From Guyanagaster necrorhizus (taxonomy: Eukaryota; Basidiomycota; Agaricomycetes; Agaricales; Physalacriaceae): DNA of 64,000 bases. The position numbers and the translations under genes were made by a program. Below are positions 35,314 to 44,670 of this stretch, in pieces. The notes under the pieces are model-generated. The model saw only the letters and a list, made by a program, of their open reading frames with translations, ran no database searches and was not told the DNA's origin. Position 1 is the stretch's first letter, and the number at the start of each line of letters is the position of its first letter. The stretch lies in NCBI RefSeq assembly GCF_019112545.1, contig NW_025064898.1, positions 861,548 to 925,547 of the forward strand, written 5' to 3'.

Positions 35314-37458
35314 TCAAAGGAGGTCGGGGTGGCATTGTAAGACGTTGGCGTTGTGCGGGAGTGCCCCCATCGGGTTGGGCCATCCGTCGAATGGTGGTTG
35401 TTTCCATTCCGCGGGTGGTCCAGGGAAAGAGTGTAGGGAATTGTCGTCAGCGACTGGGCTTCCTTTTGGGTCAGTTACCCGGACGATCACTCCGTCCCGT
35501 ACTGTGAATCCGAGGCGGACCGCCTCGGGGTCGTTCCGAATGGGGTCTTTCCCACTCGACTCTGCTTGATCCGGGGGGGGTTGTCCGCCGAGGAGCCGAC
35601 TCCCTTTGCCGGTCCAAGGATTTCGGGTTTGAGCGGCTTGCCATGCCGGTCGATCTCTTGTGCGGATGAGCCGTGAAGCCGTACTTCGGATTGACGGATT
35701 GTCGTCGGCCCAGCTCCGAATAGAGGGGGCGACGTAAACAGCTCGTCTCGGTGGAACGGGGGGGGTACACGGCATTGGTGCCGGTGTCTTTGTTTTGTTG
35801 TCAGGCCGATATGGGGGTATCGGCATGAGGGGGTCCTCTGGGTGCCGTCGCCCATATTCCCTCCATGCGTATTCCGTCGCGGCATACTGTAGAATTTTTT
35901 CTTTTTCAGTCCCTGCCGCATACCTGTACTCAAGTCCTAAGGACGTCGCCTGCCAGTGCGCGTCCTGCCATAGGTAATTCCTCCCCTGCTCGTATAACTC
36001 TTGATACTCCTTGCCCCTGGCCCTTTCAATCTCTTCTCGCAGTGCCTCTTCATCTGTATCTTCTCCCGCTCGTTCCAGCCGTTGTTGATATGGGTCGTCA
36101 CTGTCCTCGTCGTCCTCCTCGTCGCCCTCGGCCCCGCTGTCCTCTCCCTCGAGGAGGGAACTGATGGGCTGGTCGTAAATGGATGGTACGAGAGGATGAA
36201 GGGTCATCGGGGACCCTTCCGTTGACTTGGGTGCTGGGCCCGGCGTCCCCTCGATCGCTGGTTCGAGCGATGGGAGGGCTTCTGAGCCGACTGTATCGTG
36301 TTTCGCCGCGCGCTCTCGTCTCCTCCAGTTCTCGGCTATAGCAGCTGAAGAGTCGCTGGAACTCGGGGTTAAGGAACTGTCGAGCGACCCTGCTGCCCAG
36401 GAATCGCTGGAGAGCCCTGTCGGAGACGTGGGCATTGTCGGGTACTCGGAGCCCGTAGGCTCCGAGGACGGAGTCGGCGTCTGATGGAATGGTGTCAGTG
36501 CGGGCGGGATATTCAAGGTCGACGGTTCGGGGTTCTCCCGTTCCCCCACGTCGGATGGCCTCGTTCCAACTGACGATGCTGGCCGGTCCTGTCCACGGAT
36601 CGTCTTCTGAGTCGGGCTCTCTGAAAGGGGATCCAGAGTCGGAACGGAGCACATACTCCCTGGGGGAGGCTGACCCCATTCTCTCAATCTCCTCTCTCCT
36701 CCTCTGTGCTCATCCTTGTCGGTCGTACTCTGCAGCTTCGTATTGCTCTCGGGCTTCCTCTCGGACGTAGTCAGCGAGCTCCTCCTGGGTTCGCCTAATG
36801 TCCTCCTCTCACTCTTGGTTCTGCTGCTGCTGTCTGACTGCCTCATCGTAGTCGAAGGGGACGTTAAGGTCCCACTCTGGGAATATCCTTTGTATAATTC
36901 TTCTCGTGGCAGCCCTTCCCCTTTCACTGGCGGTTCCAGTTTCGGGCTCACTTCCCACATGGAGGTGTCGATATGGGTCCCCTGCTGCAGAGATGGCGAT
37001 GTCCGCGTTGTCGTAGTCGGGATGGATATCCCTTCCTCTCGGGTTGTCGACCCCCAGCCTGCTGACGGACGGACTGGAGCCGGAGTCGGGCTCAGTGGGG
37101 GTTTCGGGGGGGTTCTGGGGGGAGTTGGGACTTTCGCAGGGTCCCGTAGCCATCCGAGCGGCATCAAGGGAGTCCCGAGCGTGGTTTCCAATCCCTGAGG
37201 GAATTGGGGAGGCGAGATGTTCGGGGGAGCCTGCTGGAGTGGCGTAGTTGGAGACCTCGGTGGGCTCCTGAGGGACGTTCGTCGTCCACGGGTTCCTGAA
37301 CCCTGTGAGAGCAGGGTGGCGGTCTCCGACGTGTCGTCGGGGGCGTTCGGGTCCTTCTTCCTCATGAAGGCTCCTCTGATCCGGGTCGCTATTCCCAGTT
37401 TCTGGTACGGGTCCCCCTTGCGGGAAGAAGGACATTCTGACGGAGAGGGGGATGTCAT
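35314..37458 (-). CDS. E8 gag N-terminal half (714 aa open)
   Basis: Begins at ATG 37458 (MTSPSPSE), a start position also seen in E6 (19344) and E11 (53767). The first 400 residues are S/T/P-rich and probably disordered. An acidic stretch (GAEGDEEDDEDSDD) near residue 440 is followed by a charged helical part (ALREEIERARGKEYQELY, EYRYAAGTEKEKIL) and a P/R-rich linker. The frame ends at TGA 35314-35316 just before the capsid. ORF0 overlaps its first 1.36 kb in another frame. Function beyond being the N-terminal arm of Gag is unknown to me; the length is unusual for a chromovirus gag. Confidence 0.85.
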   Translation of the reverse strand: MTSPSPSECPSSRKGDPYQKLGIATRIRGAFMRKKDPNAPDDTSETATLLSQGSGTRGRRTSLRSPPRSPTTPLQQAPPNISPPQFPQGLETTLGTPLMPLGWLRDPAKVPTPPRTPPKPPLSPTPAPVRPSAGWGSTTREEGISIPTTTTRTSPSLQQGTHIDTSMWEVSPKLEPPVKGEGLPREELYKGYSQSGTLTSPSTTMRQSDSSSRTKSERRTLGEPRRSSLTTSERKPESNTKLQSTTDKDEHRGGERRLREWGQPPPGSMCSVPTLDPLSESPTQKTIRGQDRPASSVGTRPSDVGERENPEPSTLNIPPALTPFHQTPTPSSEPTGSEYPTMPTSPTGLSSDSWAAGSLDSSLTPSSSDSSAAIAENWRRRERAAKHDTVGSEALPSLEPAIEGTPGPAPKSTEGSPMTLHPLVPSIYDQPISSLLEGEDSGAEGDEEDDEDSDDPYQQRLERAGEDTDEEALREEIERARGKEYQELYEQGRNYLWQDAHWQATSLGLEYRYAAGTEKEKILQYAATEYAWREYGRRHPEDPLMPIPPYRPDNKTKTPAPMPCTPPVPPRRAVYVAPSIRSWADDNPSIRSTASRLIRTRDRPAWQAAQTRNPWTGKGSRLLGGQPPPDQAESSGKDPIRNDPEAVRLGFTVRDGVIVRVTDPKGSPVADDNSLHSFPGPPAEWKQPPFDGWPNPMGALPHNANVLQCHPDLL

Positions 37459-37660
37459 GGAAGGGGAGGTCGGGGGTTACGTTTCGTAGTATCTGCTGAA
37501 TCTGCTGAAATGCTTGATAGTGCCTGACTATCCAAGCTGCTACTGATTGTCTTCCGCGGCAAAGGGTGATGATCGCTAAGAGACTGAGCAATATTCCGAT
37601 AATGGAAGCTATTAGCTCAAAGAAGTCGTGATTGAGGTCTGCGGTTGTTACTGGAGGCAT
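36098..37660 (-). pseudogene. E8 ORF0: membrane-anchored-like ORF overprinted on gag
   Basis: Starts at ATG 37660 (MPPVTTADL), the first ATG after the primer site. Residues about 12-36 form a hydrophobic segment (FFELIASIIGILLSLL followed by AIITLC), then a basic-polar region RQSVAAWIVRHYQAF. The frame runs to a stop at 36098-36100, about 520 codons, with two TGA codons at 36809-36811 and 36710-36712 that look like CGA to TGA. Conserved blocks shared with E6 and E11 in the same frame: NVTPDLPFHDIP, GIGN.ARDSLDA, DPWTGPA, NPEFQRLF..Y and QFPPRG. The gag frame overlaps it from 37458 on. It may be a separate protein or an alternative N-terminus for Gag; which one cannot be settled by eye. Confidence 0.65.
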
Positions 37661-37702
37661 TCGGTTTCTCAGCACAATTGGGCTTGAGAAAGGGAACGAG
37701 GA

Positions 37703-37715
37703 AGCTTCGAGCTAA
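37703..37715 (-). promoter_or_regulatory. E8 self-priming primer-binding site
   Basis: In coding sense TTAGCTCGAAGCT, one base inside the 5' LTR. It is the exact 13-nt reverse complement of AGCTTCGAGCTAA in the 5' LTR (37872-37884). There is no TGG-type tRNA site at the LTR boundary. Confidence 0.78.
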
Positions 37716-37716
37716 T

Positions 37717-38143
37717 TGTTAAGCCCAGGCGACACGTGACAAGACAACACATGATAGACAAGTGTCCCTTCGCACTTCGAGGGATCACCTGAATCCACTT
37801 ATGATGTTATCGACTCGGTGTGTCACAAGGCCACGAAGTGGCTCGAGAGTAGAATGGTATGAATATAAACTTTAGCTCGAAGCTGGGATATACCAGCGAG
37901 AGCGGTCGGTCTTAAATACTATACAGATAGTGCTAATATTACAACTACTTATTGTGTCGTTCTGTGTCCATGGTGCCCGTTGTCCTTGAGCATTGTTGTC
38001 GTACATAAAAGGGTAATTGTGCGTCGTCGAGCGAGTTGTATCTAGGCGGCATAGTTGTGCTTACTAAGCCCTTCCCATGGTCTCGTGCTATGACTAAGCA
38101 TAAATAGGGGTAAAAAGGGAAAAGAAGTGGAAAAATCGTAACA
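37717..38143 (-). repeat. E8 5' LTR (427 bp) with promoter
   Basis: The right-hand LTR. In coding sense a TATA-like tatagtatttaag (plus-strand 37911-37923) lies about 27 nt upstream of the self-priming motif (37872-37884), placing the likely RNA start at or near that motif. The ATTCA duplication follows at 38144-38148. Confidence 0.95.
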
Positions 38144-38148
38144 ATTCA

Positions 38149-41100
38149 TTATTCATTGAAACATTGCAGAGGAGTTTGTAAGGCCAAAGAATATAACTGT
38201 TAGTTTGAACAGCCTCCAGTTGGTCCAGAAAGCTGCCTTCCACTCATCACCTTCTCTGATGCATATGTTGTTATATCCTTATCTGACATCCAGTTTAGTA
38301 TAGTACTGCACTCTCCATAGTTTGTTCATCAGTTCTAAAATCAGCAGAAGTAGATAATAATTTTTGATTGTCATTTTATTTAGTTTTTGGTAATCCTGAA
38401 CAGGTCAGAGTTTTCTGTCCTTCTTTTTGACAAAAAAGAATGGAGAGGCTATAAGGGACTTAAAAGGTTAGATCTGTCCATTAGAAAGGTTTTTGTCCAG
38501 GAACTTGTTGAGTTCCTATTGCTTCAGATTGCTAAAAGGGTATGTTTTGCAATCTAGATTTGCATTTGCATTTGGAATCAGCTCAATTGCATAGTTGTAT
38601 AGTTTCTGCTCCAGCAGTTCATTAAAGCTCTTTTTGCTAAACAGATCTTAATAATTCTAAGTCCATTCAGGCACCATCTTCTCAAATATCTTTTCTTTCT
38701 TTTCCATGTTAGCTCTTGCTACTGAGTTATTAGCATGGTGGATTGCACAAATGTATAGAGCCTGCTGTATATCCACAACAAGAATAGTTTTACCATCTTC
38801 CATTTCTTCATCTCATCAATCCTCAGAGTCCTCATCTGGTAATTTGAAGAAAAGTTTACAATACTGGCATTGTGTAAATGTGATTTAGCCAGTCTTTCAA
38901 TTGACCAGTGGGTTATGATGTATGAGCCAGTTATAGCTGAGAAACACTTTTTTGGTCTCTAAGTCTATGATGGCTAGATCAATTTATTTTGAGTGATCTC
39001 TGATAGTTAATCAGAGTTTAATGAATTTAGTGATTGAACTGGCTTGGTTTTTTGTTTCATCTGTATTATATACTGAGATAAGAGCTTCTATTGCTCAGAT
39101 TGAGAGTTTGTGCTTATTGATGAAAGCTCAGTTGATTGAGCTCCCAATGCAGTCACTATCAATCAAGGCAGTTACCATATGGGTGCTTCAAGAGGTGAGA
39201 GTCTTAATTTGGGTTTTTATGATTAGTTTCTGTCTTAGTGTCTTTTGTCATTGAATGAACTTTTGGGGTTTTCAAAGCTCATCAAGCCATTCCAGTGCTC
39301 AGCATTATTTAGCTGTTCTCATCTCTTTAACTATTTTATTAATGACTTCTTCAGCTTTGGTTCAGTATACCTAATTCCTGAGTACTGCTTTTACTTCTTC
39401 TTCTGTCTTGATATTTTTGATGGCATGCCAAGTCTATTCAGTATTGAAGAGCTTGAGCCATCCAATAGAGGTAACTCCCCCTATTCAGCTCTTGAGCAAT
39501 TGAGTTTTTGATTTTGGTGATTCTATTAGTGTGTGTATAGCAGTTAAATATAGTATATTCAAATGCACACATAATTTAGGCATAGGAGTAATTACAAAAA
39601 TATTATTAGTCTGTCCAGCAGCTACTAGTAACATACCACTAAGTTCTTTGGCTGATCTAGTGGAATCACTCACTGATTAGCTCTATCTTTTATTTCTTTG
39701 ATCTTAGTCTCCTTCTCAAGCTCTTTTTCTTTCTTCTGTAATTTGGCAATCTATGCTCTAATGTCTTTTCACATATGCTTCTTCTTTAAGCAGTCTCTAA
39801 ATAAATGCCTCTTCTGGCTGCAGTTAAAGCATTTGCTCTTTTTTTTCAAGTGATCTATGTCTATCAGTTTTCTGCTTCCAGTGTAAGTTATGCCAATACC
39901 TGTTTTCTGCATGCCATATGTGAGAGTACTGGTGATCAAGGTGACAGCCTTAGTAATACCAATTTGATTAGTGAGCTTCATGTTCTGCAGTTGATATAAC
40001 TTGTAATTGTCTTGAAGATTTATTTGTTTGGTCTTCTGCTGCTGCTATTCTTTATACATCTTAACAATTTATTTCTTTCTATATCATATCCCTTTAGAAT
40101 GTTTATCCTGATATCTGAGATTATCTTGATATAGGAGAGAGGTGCTCCTCACTTGAGCATCTCAACTATCTTCTCATCATCAGCAACATCATCTCATATC
40201 CTAGTTCGCTTGCTAAGTCACTTGAGCTCATTGAAGTACTTAGTTTGTCTCTCATCTTATAGTCTTTCATCTTGCTCTTGTAGACTTTCTGTACTGCAAG
40301 ATTAATGAATTTATCATTGAGCATTTGTTTGAAGATAGGCCAGAATAGTAGTCAATAGTGCTGTCTGGTCTCAAAGTAGAATTTGGAGGATTGCAAGATT
40401 CACCAAGTCTTTGCCTTATTGTCAAGATAGAAATGCAACTTTATTCATATCCATTTCAAGATAGTATTAGACTCAAGCCACATATGATTTAAATACATAA
40501 TAAACTAGTATAGTTTTATGTTTGAACCTTTTGCTAAGGTTCACTATTGTGCTTAGTTGACCAAGTGCTTTAAAGCTTTTGCAAGTAGAGCTTAAGAGTA
40601 GAATGAGATGAATAAACTTTAGCTTGAAGCTGGGATTTAACTAGCAAGAAAAGTCTTCTTATATACTGCACATCCCTCAGATAAATATAGAGTTATCTAT
40701 TATGTGTTTCTATATCCTTTATGCTCTTTGTCTTTGGGCATCGCTACTATCTATAAAAGATTGTTATATGTTGTTGAGAGCTTATTGCTATATCAGAAAA
40801 CAATGACAAATCAGCTTATTATGGTGACTAAGCCTTTTCCACAGTCCTAAGCACTAGTCTAGATGCCCTGATTAAGTATAAATAGGGGTTAATTCAGGAA
40901 AAAGAGATAAAAAGATAGAAAAATCGCAATAAATAGATGATATATATCTCAAAGTACTATTTACAGTCTATGAGAAATTGATCAATATCATCTGATGCAC
41001 TCTTAAAAGAAGGTTTCTGAAGTAAGTTGGACTTGCACTAGAGGATGGTAGTGTTCTCCAGCAATACTCTCATTGGATTTAGATATTGATTGAAAGGCAG

Positions 41101-43362
41101 TTATCACCATTCTGCTGGTGGCCTTAGAAAAGAGTGTAGAGAGTTGTCATCAGTGACCAGACTCCCTGTCAGTGCTGCTTTTTTTTGTACAATTACCCTG
41201 TTTCATATGGTGAACTCTAGCCTGATGGCTTCAGAGTCATTCTTTATAGGATTCTTCTTACTTTCTTTGGCTTTATTAGGAGGGAGCTATTCTCTAAGGA
41301 GTTGGCTTCCTTTGCTGGTCTATAGATTTCAGAATCTGAGGTTTGAGTTGTTCAGCTATGGTTAGATATGAGTGAGCTAGATAGCCATTGTTCAGACTAA
41401 TAGCATTGAGTACATGTATTAAGTGCTAGTTGTTCAGATAAATAGTGTCATATATGCAGTATGTTTCAGCATAACTGAGAGGGTCTATAGTATTGGTTTG
41501 ATCTTGTATTTGGATTTATATGCTGAAAACAGCTGTAATTGATCTATAGGATTATATCTGCTGTAAATGAAAATTGCTTATTTAGTCACAGCATACTTTA
41601 AAATATCTCTTTTTTCAGCATTATCTGTAACTATATACTTCTTTTCTAAGAGGAACATTAACCAGCTAATGTCCCTCCATCAAACTGCTGTTTCTTCTTA
41701 ATACAGCTTTAAATATTTTTTCTCCTGTTCATATTGTATCTCTTCCAGCAGTGTCTCTTTGTTGGTTTCTTCTGTGGCATATTTCATAAATTGTCTTCAC
41801 TTAAGAGAAATGTTCTGTTCTCTCTCATTGCTGTCTTTGTTCTTGCTTTCATCATCCACCTCTTCCTTACTGTCCTTAGTGGGGAAGCTGTTAGACTGGT
41901 CATAAATAGATGGAGGCTAAGACTTAATTATCATAGGAGAGCTGGTCATTGTTCCTGTTGCTGGATCCTGATTTGTTGGAACTGGTCTTAGAAGGAGGCT
42001 GCTTAGAAAGTCAGTCAGCACCAATCTCAACATCTCCTCAATGACCACTGCACACTCTTTGTTCCTCTAATTCTTAGTGATACTGATAGAAGTTTCTATA
42101 AAACTGCAGATTGAGAAAGAGTGCTGTGACTCTTCCTCTAAAGAATCTTTGGAGGCTGTGGTTGGAAATATGAGTGTTGAGAGAGACTCAATGCCTATAG
42201 GCATTGAGTATAGACTCAGAATAGGAGAGGATGGTATTGGTGTCTGCAATGCTGTCTATTCTAGAGGTAGAGAGATAAGTGTCTCTCCTAGTGGCTTCAC
42301 TGAAAGTGATGGCTTCTGCAGATCCTGCTCAGAGGTCAGTGTCTGCTGATGTACTAGGCTCTCAGAAGAGAGAGCCCAAAGTTTTAGTTTTGAGGCTGTA
42401 CCAGCTTGGAGAGCTGGATCTCCAAGTGGCAGTCTTAAGTTCTTGCTGGCAGTGATGATATTGCCTGTTGTATTGGGCCTCTTTGTGTTCATTCTGAGTC
42501 TAGACCACTATATACTTGGCAGCATCTTGGGCATATTCTTCTGCATCTTGCCAGTCCAGCTCTGCTTGAGTGGCCATAAAGTAGTCTTCTTATATGATAT
42601 AATTGATATTTCTTCAAGTGGCAATATTAAAGCTTAAGAAATAAAAGTCACTAGAGGTTGATAAAAGGAGACTGAGGGGTCTGGAGAATTAGACTGTTAT
42701 GTGAGATTGCATATAATGAGTTATGTCTGGAGTTGGAGGATGTATGCCAGAAGTCTGGAGTCATCTGAGTGACATCAAGAAAGTCCCTGGCATAGTCTCC
42801 AATCCTATATTCAAGTAGGATGATAGAAGGATTGAGGGATGGCTCATCATTGAAGAAGTTGTTGGAGAGATCCTTATTCTCATGGTTCAGAACTGGAGGA
42901 AAGTGTACCAGGATCTATGGGTTTCTGAACCTAGTGAGCTGAGTGTTGCCATTTCTAGTTTTTGCTAGTTGGAGTCAAAAGGGGTATTGGTGTCTTTCTT
43001 CTTCCTTAATGCTCTATATAACTGAGCTGCTAGGCCTGACTTTAGATATAGGTCTGAGCATAGGCTGGAAGAAGACTTGGGCAAAGGGAGAGATGTCATA
43101 GAAGGAGAGGTTAGGAGTGATATTACATAAAATCTGTTGTACTTGCTGAAAGGCTTGATAGTGCCTAACTATCTAAGCTGCTACTGATTGTCATCTTTAG
43201 CAAAGTTGTATAATAGCTAATAAATCTAGAAGCATTCTAATGATAGAAGCTAAAAGTTTAAAAAAATCATTGGTGAGATCAGAAGTTATAGTGGCTGATG
43301 GTGGCATTTGGTTTCCTTCATGCTTATTATGCATTAAAAAAAAGCATAAGCTTCAAGCTAAT
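38149..43362 (-). pseudogene. E7 ORF0/gag and pol N-terminal part
   Basis: The minus-strand sequence right of E8. From the left it gives the upstream part of RT (FFVKKKDGK near 38430, reversed), protease (IDSDCIGSS-type near 39145), the pre-protease region (39250-39480), the zinc knuckle CFNCSQKRHLFRDC near 39790-39835 with its second-position glycine changed, capsid near 40000-40450, the S/T-rich gag arm (41090-42500), and the ORF0 start ATG at 43307 with a hydrophobic segment near 43200-43260. Open pieces are short (up to about 100 aa) and stops frequent. It joins 27672-30058 across E8. Confidence 0.82.
43349..43361 (-). promoter_or_regulatory. E7 self-priming primer-binding site
   Basis: In coding sense TTAGCTTGAAGCT; a perfect complement of AGCTTCAAGCTAA in its 5' LTR (43517-43529). 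Both halves differ from E8 at the central CpG, yet pairing is kept. Confidence 0.7.
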
Positions 43363-43820
43363 TGTTAAGCTTAAGCAATATATGACTAAAATACATGATA
43401 AATGAACACTGTATTGAGTTTGTACAGTCATGTTCAAGTTCACTATATGTGTTTGTATGATACAGTATTCCAAGACCTTTGCAAGTGGCTCAAGATAGAA
43501 TGGTAAAGAATAAACTTTAGCTTGAAGCTGAAAATACACAGTAAGAGCTATTCTACTTATATACTGTTTATTCATTGAGATAAATATACTACTACTAATT
43601 GTGTCTGTCCAAATCATTATACCCTTTGTTTTTGAGCATCATTACTATCTACAAAAGAGTTGTTATCTATTATCAAGAGACATTATTACATCAAAAGACA
43701 ATGATAGACTCAGCTGTATTATGATGACTAAGCTGGTCTCATAGTCTTAAGCACCAGTCTAGATGCTCTAACTAAGCATAAATAGGGGTTATTTTAAAAA
43801 AAAATAGGAAAATTATAACA
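43363..43820 (-). repeat. E7 5' LTR (458 bp)
   Basis: Starts TGTTAAGCTTAAGC on the plus strand, ends AAATTATAACA, followed by CTATT. It pairs with 27213-27671. Confidence 0.92.
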
Positions 43821-43825
43821 CTATT

Positions 43826-44066
43826 GAGCAGCAAAAGCACTACTTCAATAGAATCTTAGCAAACTTCTCTTCAGTTCCAGCTGAGCTCACTGACAATCTC
43901 CTAAGAGACTTCTGGCACATCCTGACTATTACCAATTCTTCCTCTGCCTCCTGTAAGCATAGAATTGGAAATAATGCTCAAGACACTTTTAGTAATGTCA
44001 CTCAATTGGCTTCTGATTAAAACTTTAACTATAACTCAGTCTCTGAAAACCAAAGTCTATACAACT
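43826..44066 (+). pseudogene. E5 ORF0/gag third fragment (between E7 and E9)
   Basis: An open stretch (EQQKHYFNRILANF, ELTDNLLRDFWHIL) leads into RIGNNAQDTFSNVTQLAS, which aligns with the ORF0 block GIGNHARDSLDAARMATG of E8. This identifies the sequence as family A and as the likely continuation of E5. It ends at the E9 LTR. Confidence 0.65.
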
Positions 44067-44565
44067 GTTATATGCATGCTACTGGCCTCTGTATCACCTC
44101 AACCAACTACAGATTCAATCACAGAAACACACTGGACTCTGCTCAGTCTCTATTACTTATTAATTTCATTTTCACTATTATTATTTCACATCCATATTTC
44201 ACATTGTAATATCTAGACTTCAAACTCAGTAGCAAATATTGACATCAGAACCCAATGGAATCTGACTCAGAATTAGCTACTATTAGTATATAAAGCCATG
44301 TATAACTATTATAACTACTCAGTTTGAATATCAACTTGGATAGCCATCTACACTTTATACTCACTCCAACTCCTCTCTATCTTATTCATTGCATTTTGCT
44401 CTGAAGAATACTCCTCTTTGCTTCTCTGATAGAATTCTGTTCCATCCATTTTAAGTCTTAGGCTCTAACTCAAGGATGACATTGCCAATAGCTTCATTAA
44501 TGCTCACACACTCTGCCAGTCTCTGTGTATGCACTCAAACTCACTCAATTGGCACATTTCTAACA
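44067..44565 (+). repeat. E9 5' LTR (499 bp) with TATA box
   Basis: Starts TGTTATATGCATGC and ends CATTTCTAACA. The TATA box tatataaag (44287-44295) lies about 34 nt upstream of AGTTTGAATAT (44321-44331), the LTR half of the self-priming pair. Confidence 0.92.
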
Positions 44566-44567
44566 GT

Positions 44568-44578
44568 ATATTCAAACT
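44568..44578 (+). promoter_or_regulatory. E9 self-priming primer-binding site (family B)
   Basis: ATATTCAAACT, two bases inside the 5' LTR, is the exact 11-nt reverse complement of AGTTTGAATAT in the LTR (44321-44331). The remaining leader, 44579-44670, shows no other feature I recognise. Confidence 0.68.
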
Positions 44579-44670
44579 CAAACTCTTGAGTCAAAGTTTT
44601 TATTATGTCCACCATATTTACTCAACCCACAGAAACCAATTCTGAATAAACCCAGTCTATTCATTGCAAC

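Larger units (their letters stand above)
30064..38143 (-). mobile_element. E8: youngest family A element (8080 bp), nested in E7
   Basis: Two 427 bp LTRs (30064-30490 and 37717-38143) with TGTTA...TAACA ends are flanked by a perfect target duplication ATTCA (30059-30063 and 38144-38148). By eye the LTRs differ at about nine positions, nearly all transitions, mostly at CpG. Base composition is far more GC-rich than in its neighbours. ORF0, gag and pol are complete apart from five in-frame TGA codons. The insertion splits the RT domain of E7. This is the reference copy for family A in this window. Confidence 0.97.
27213..43820 (-). mobile_element. E7: family A element on minus strand, split by E8
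   Basis: LTRs at 27213-27671 and 43363-43820, with a perfect target duplication CTATT (27208-27212 and 43821-43825). Removing E8 and one copy of its duplication leaves about 8.5 kb in normal family A order on the minus strand: 5' LTR at right, ORF0/gag, pol, 3' LTR at left. E7 itself sits in the E5 gag. It is much more decayed than the E8 copy inside it, consistent with the nesting order. Confidence 0.94.

Noticed and set aside
34634..36770. Several plus-strand open frames of 60-160 aa inside E8 gag
   Set aside because: They are antisense to the GC-rich gag frame, show no recognisable domain, and their positions follow the codon structure of the true strand.
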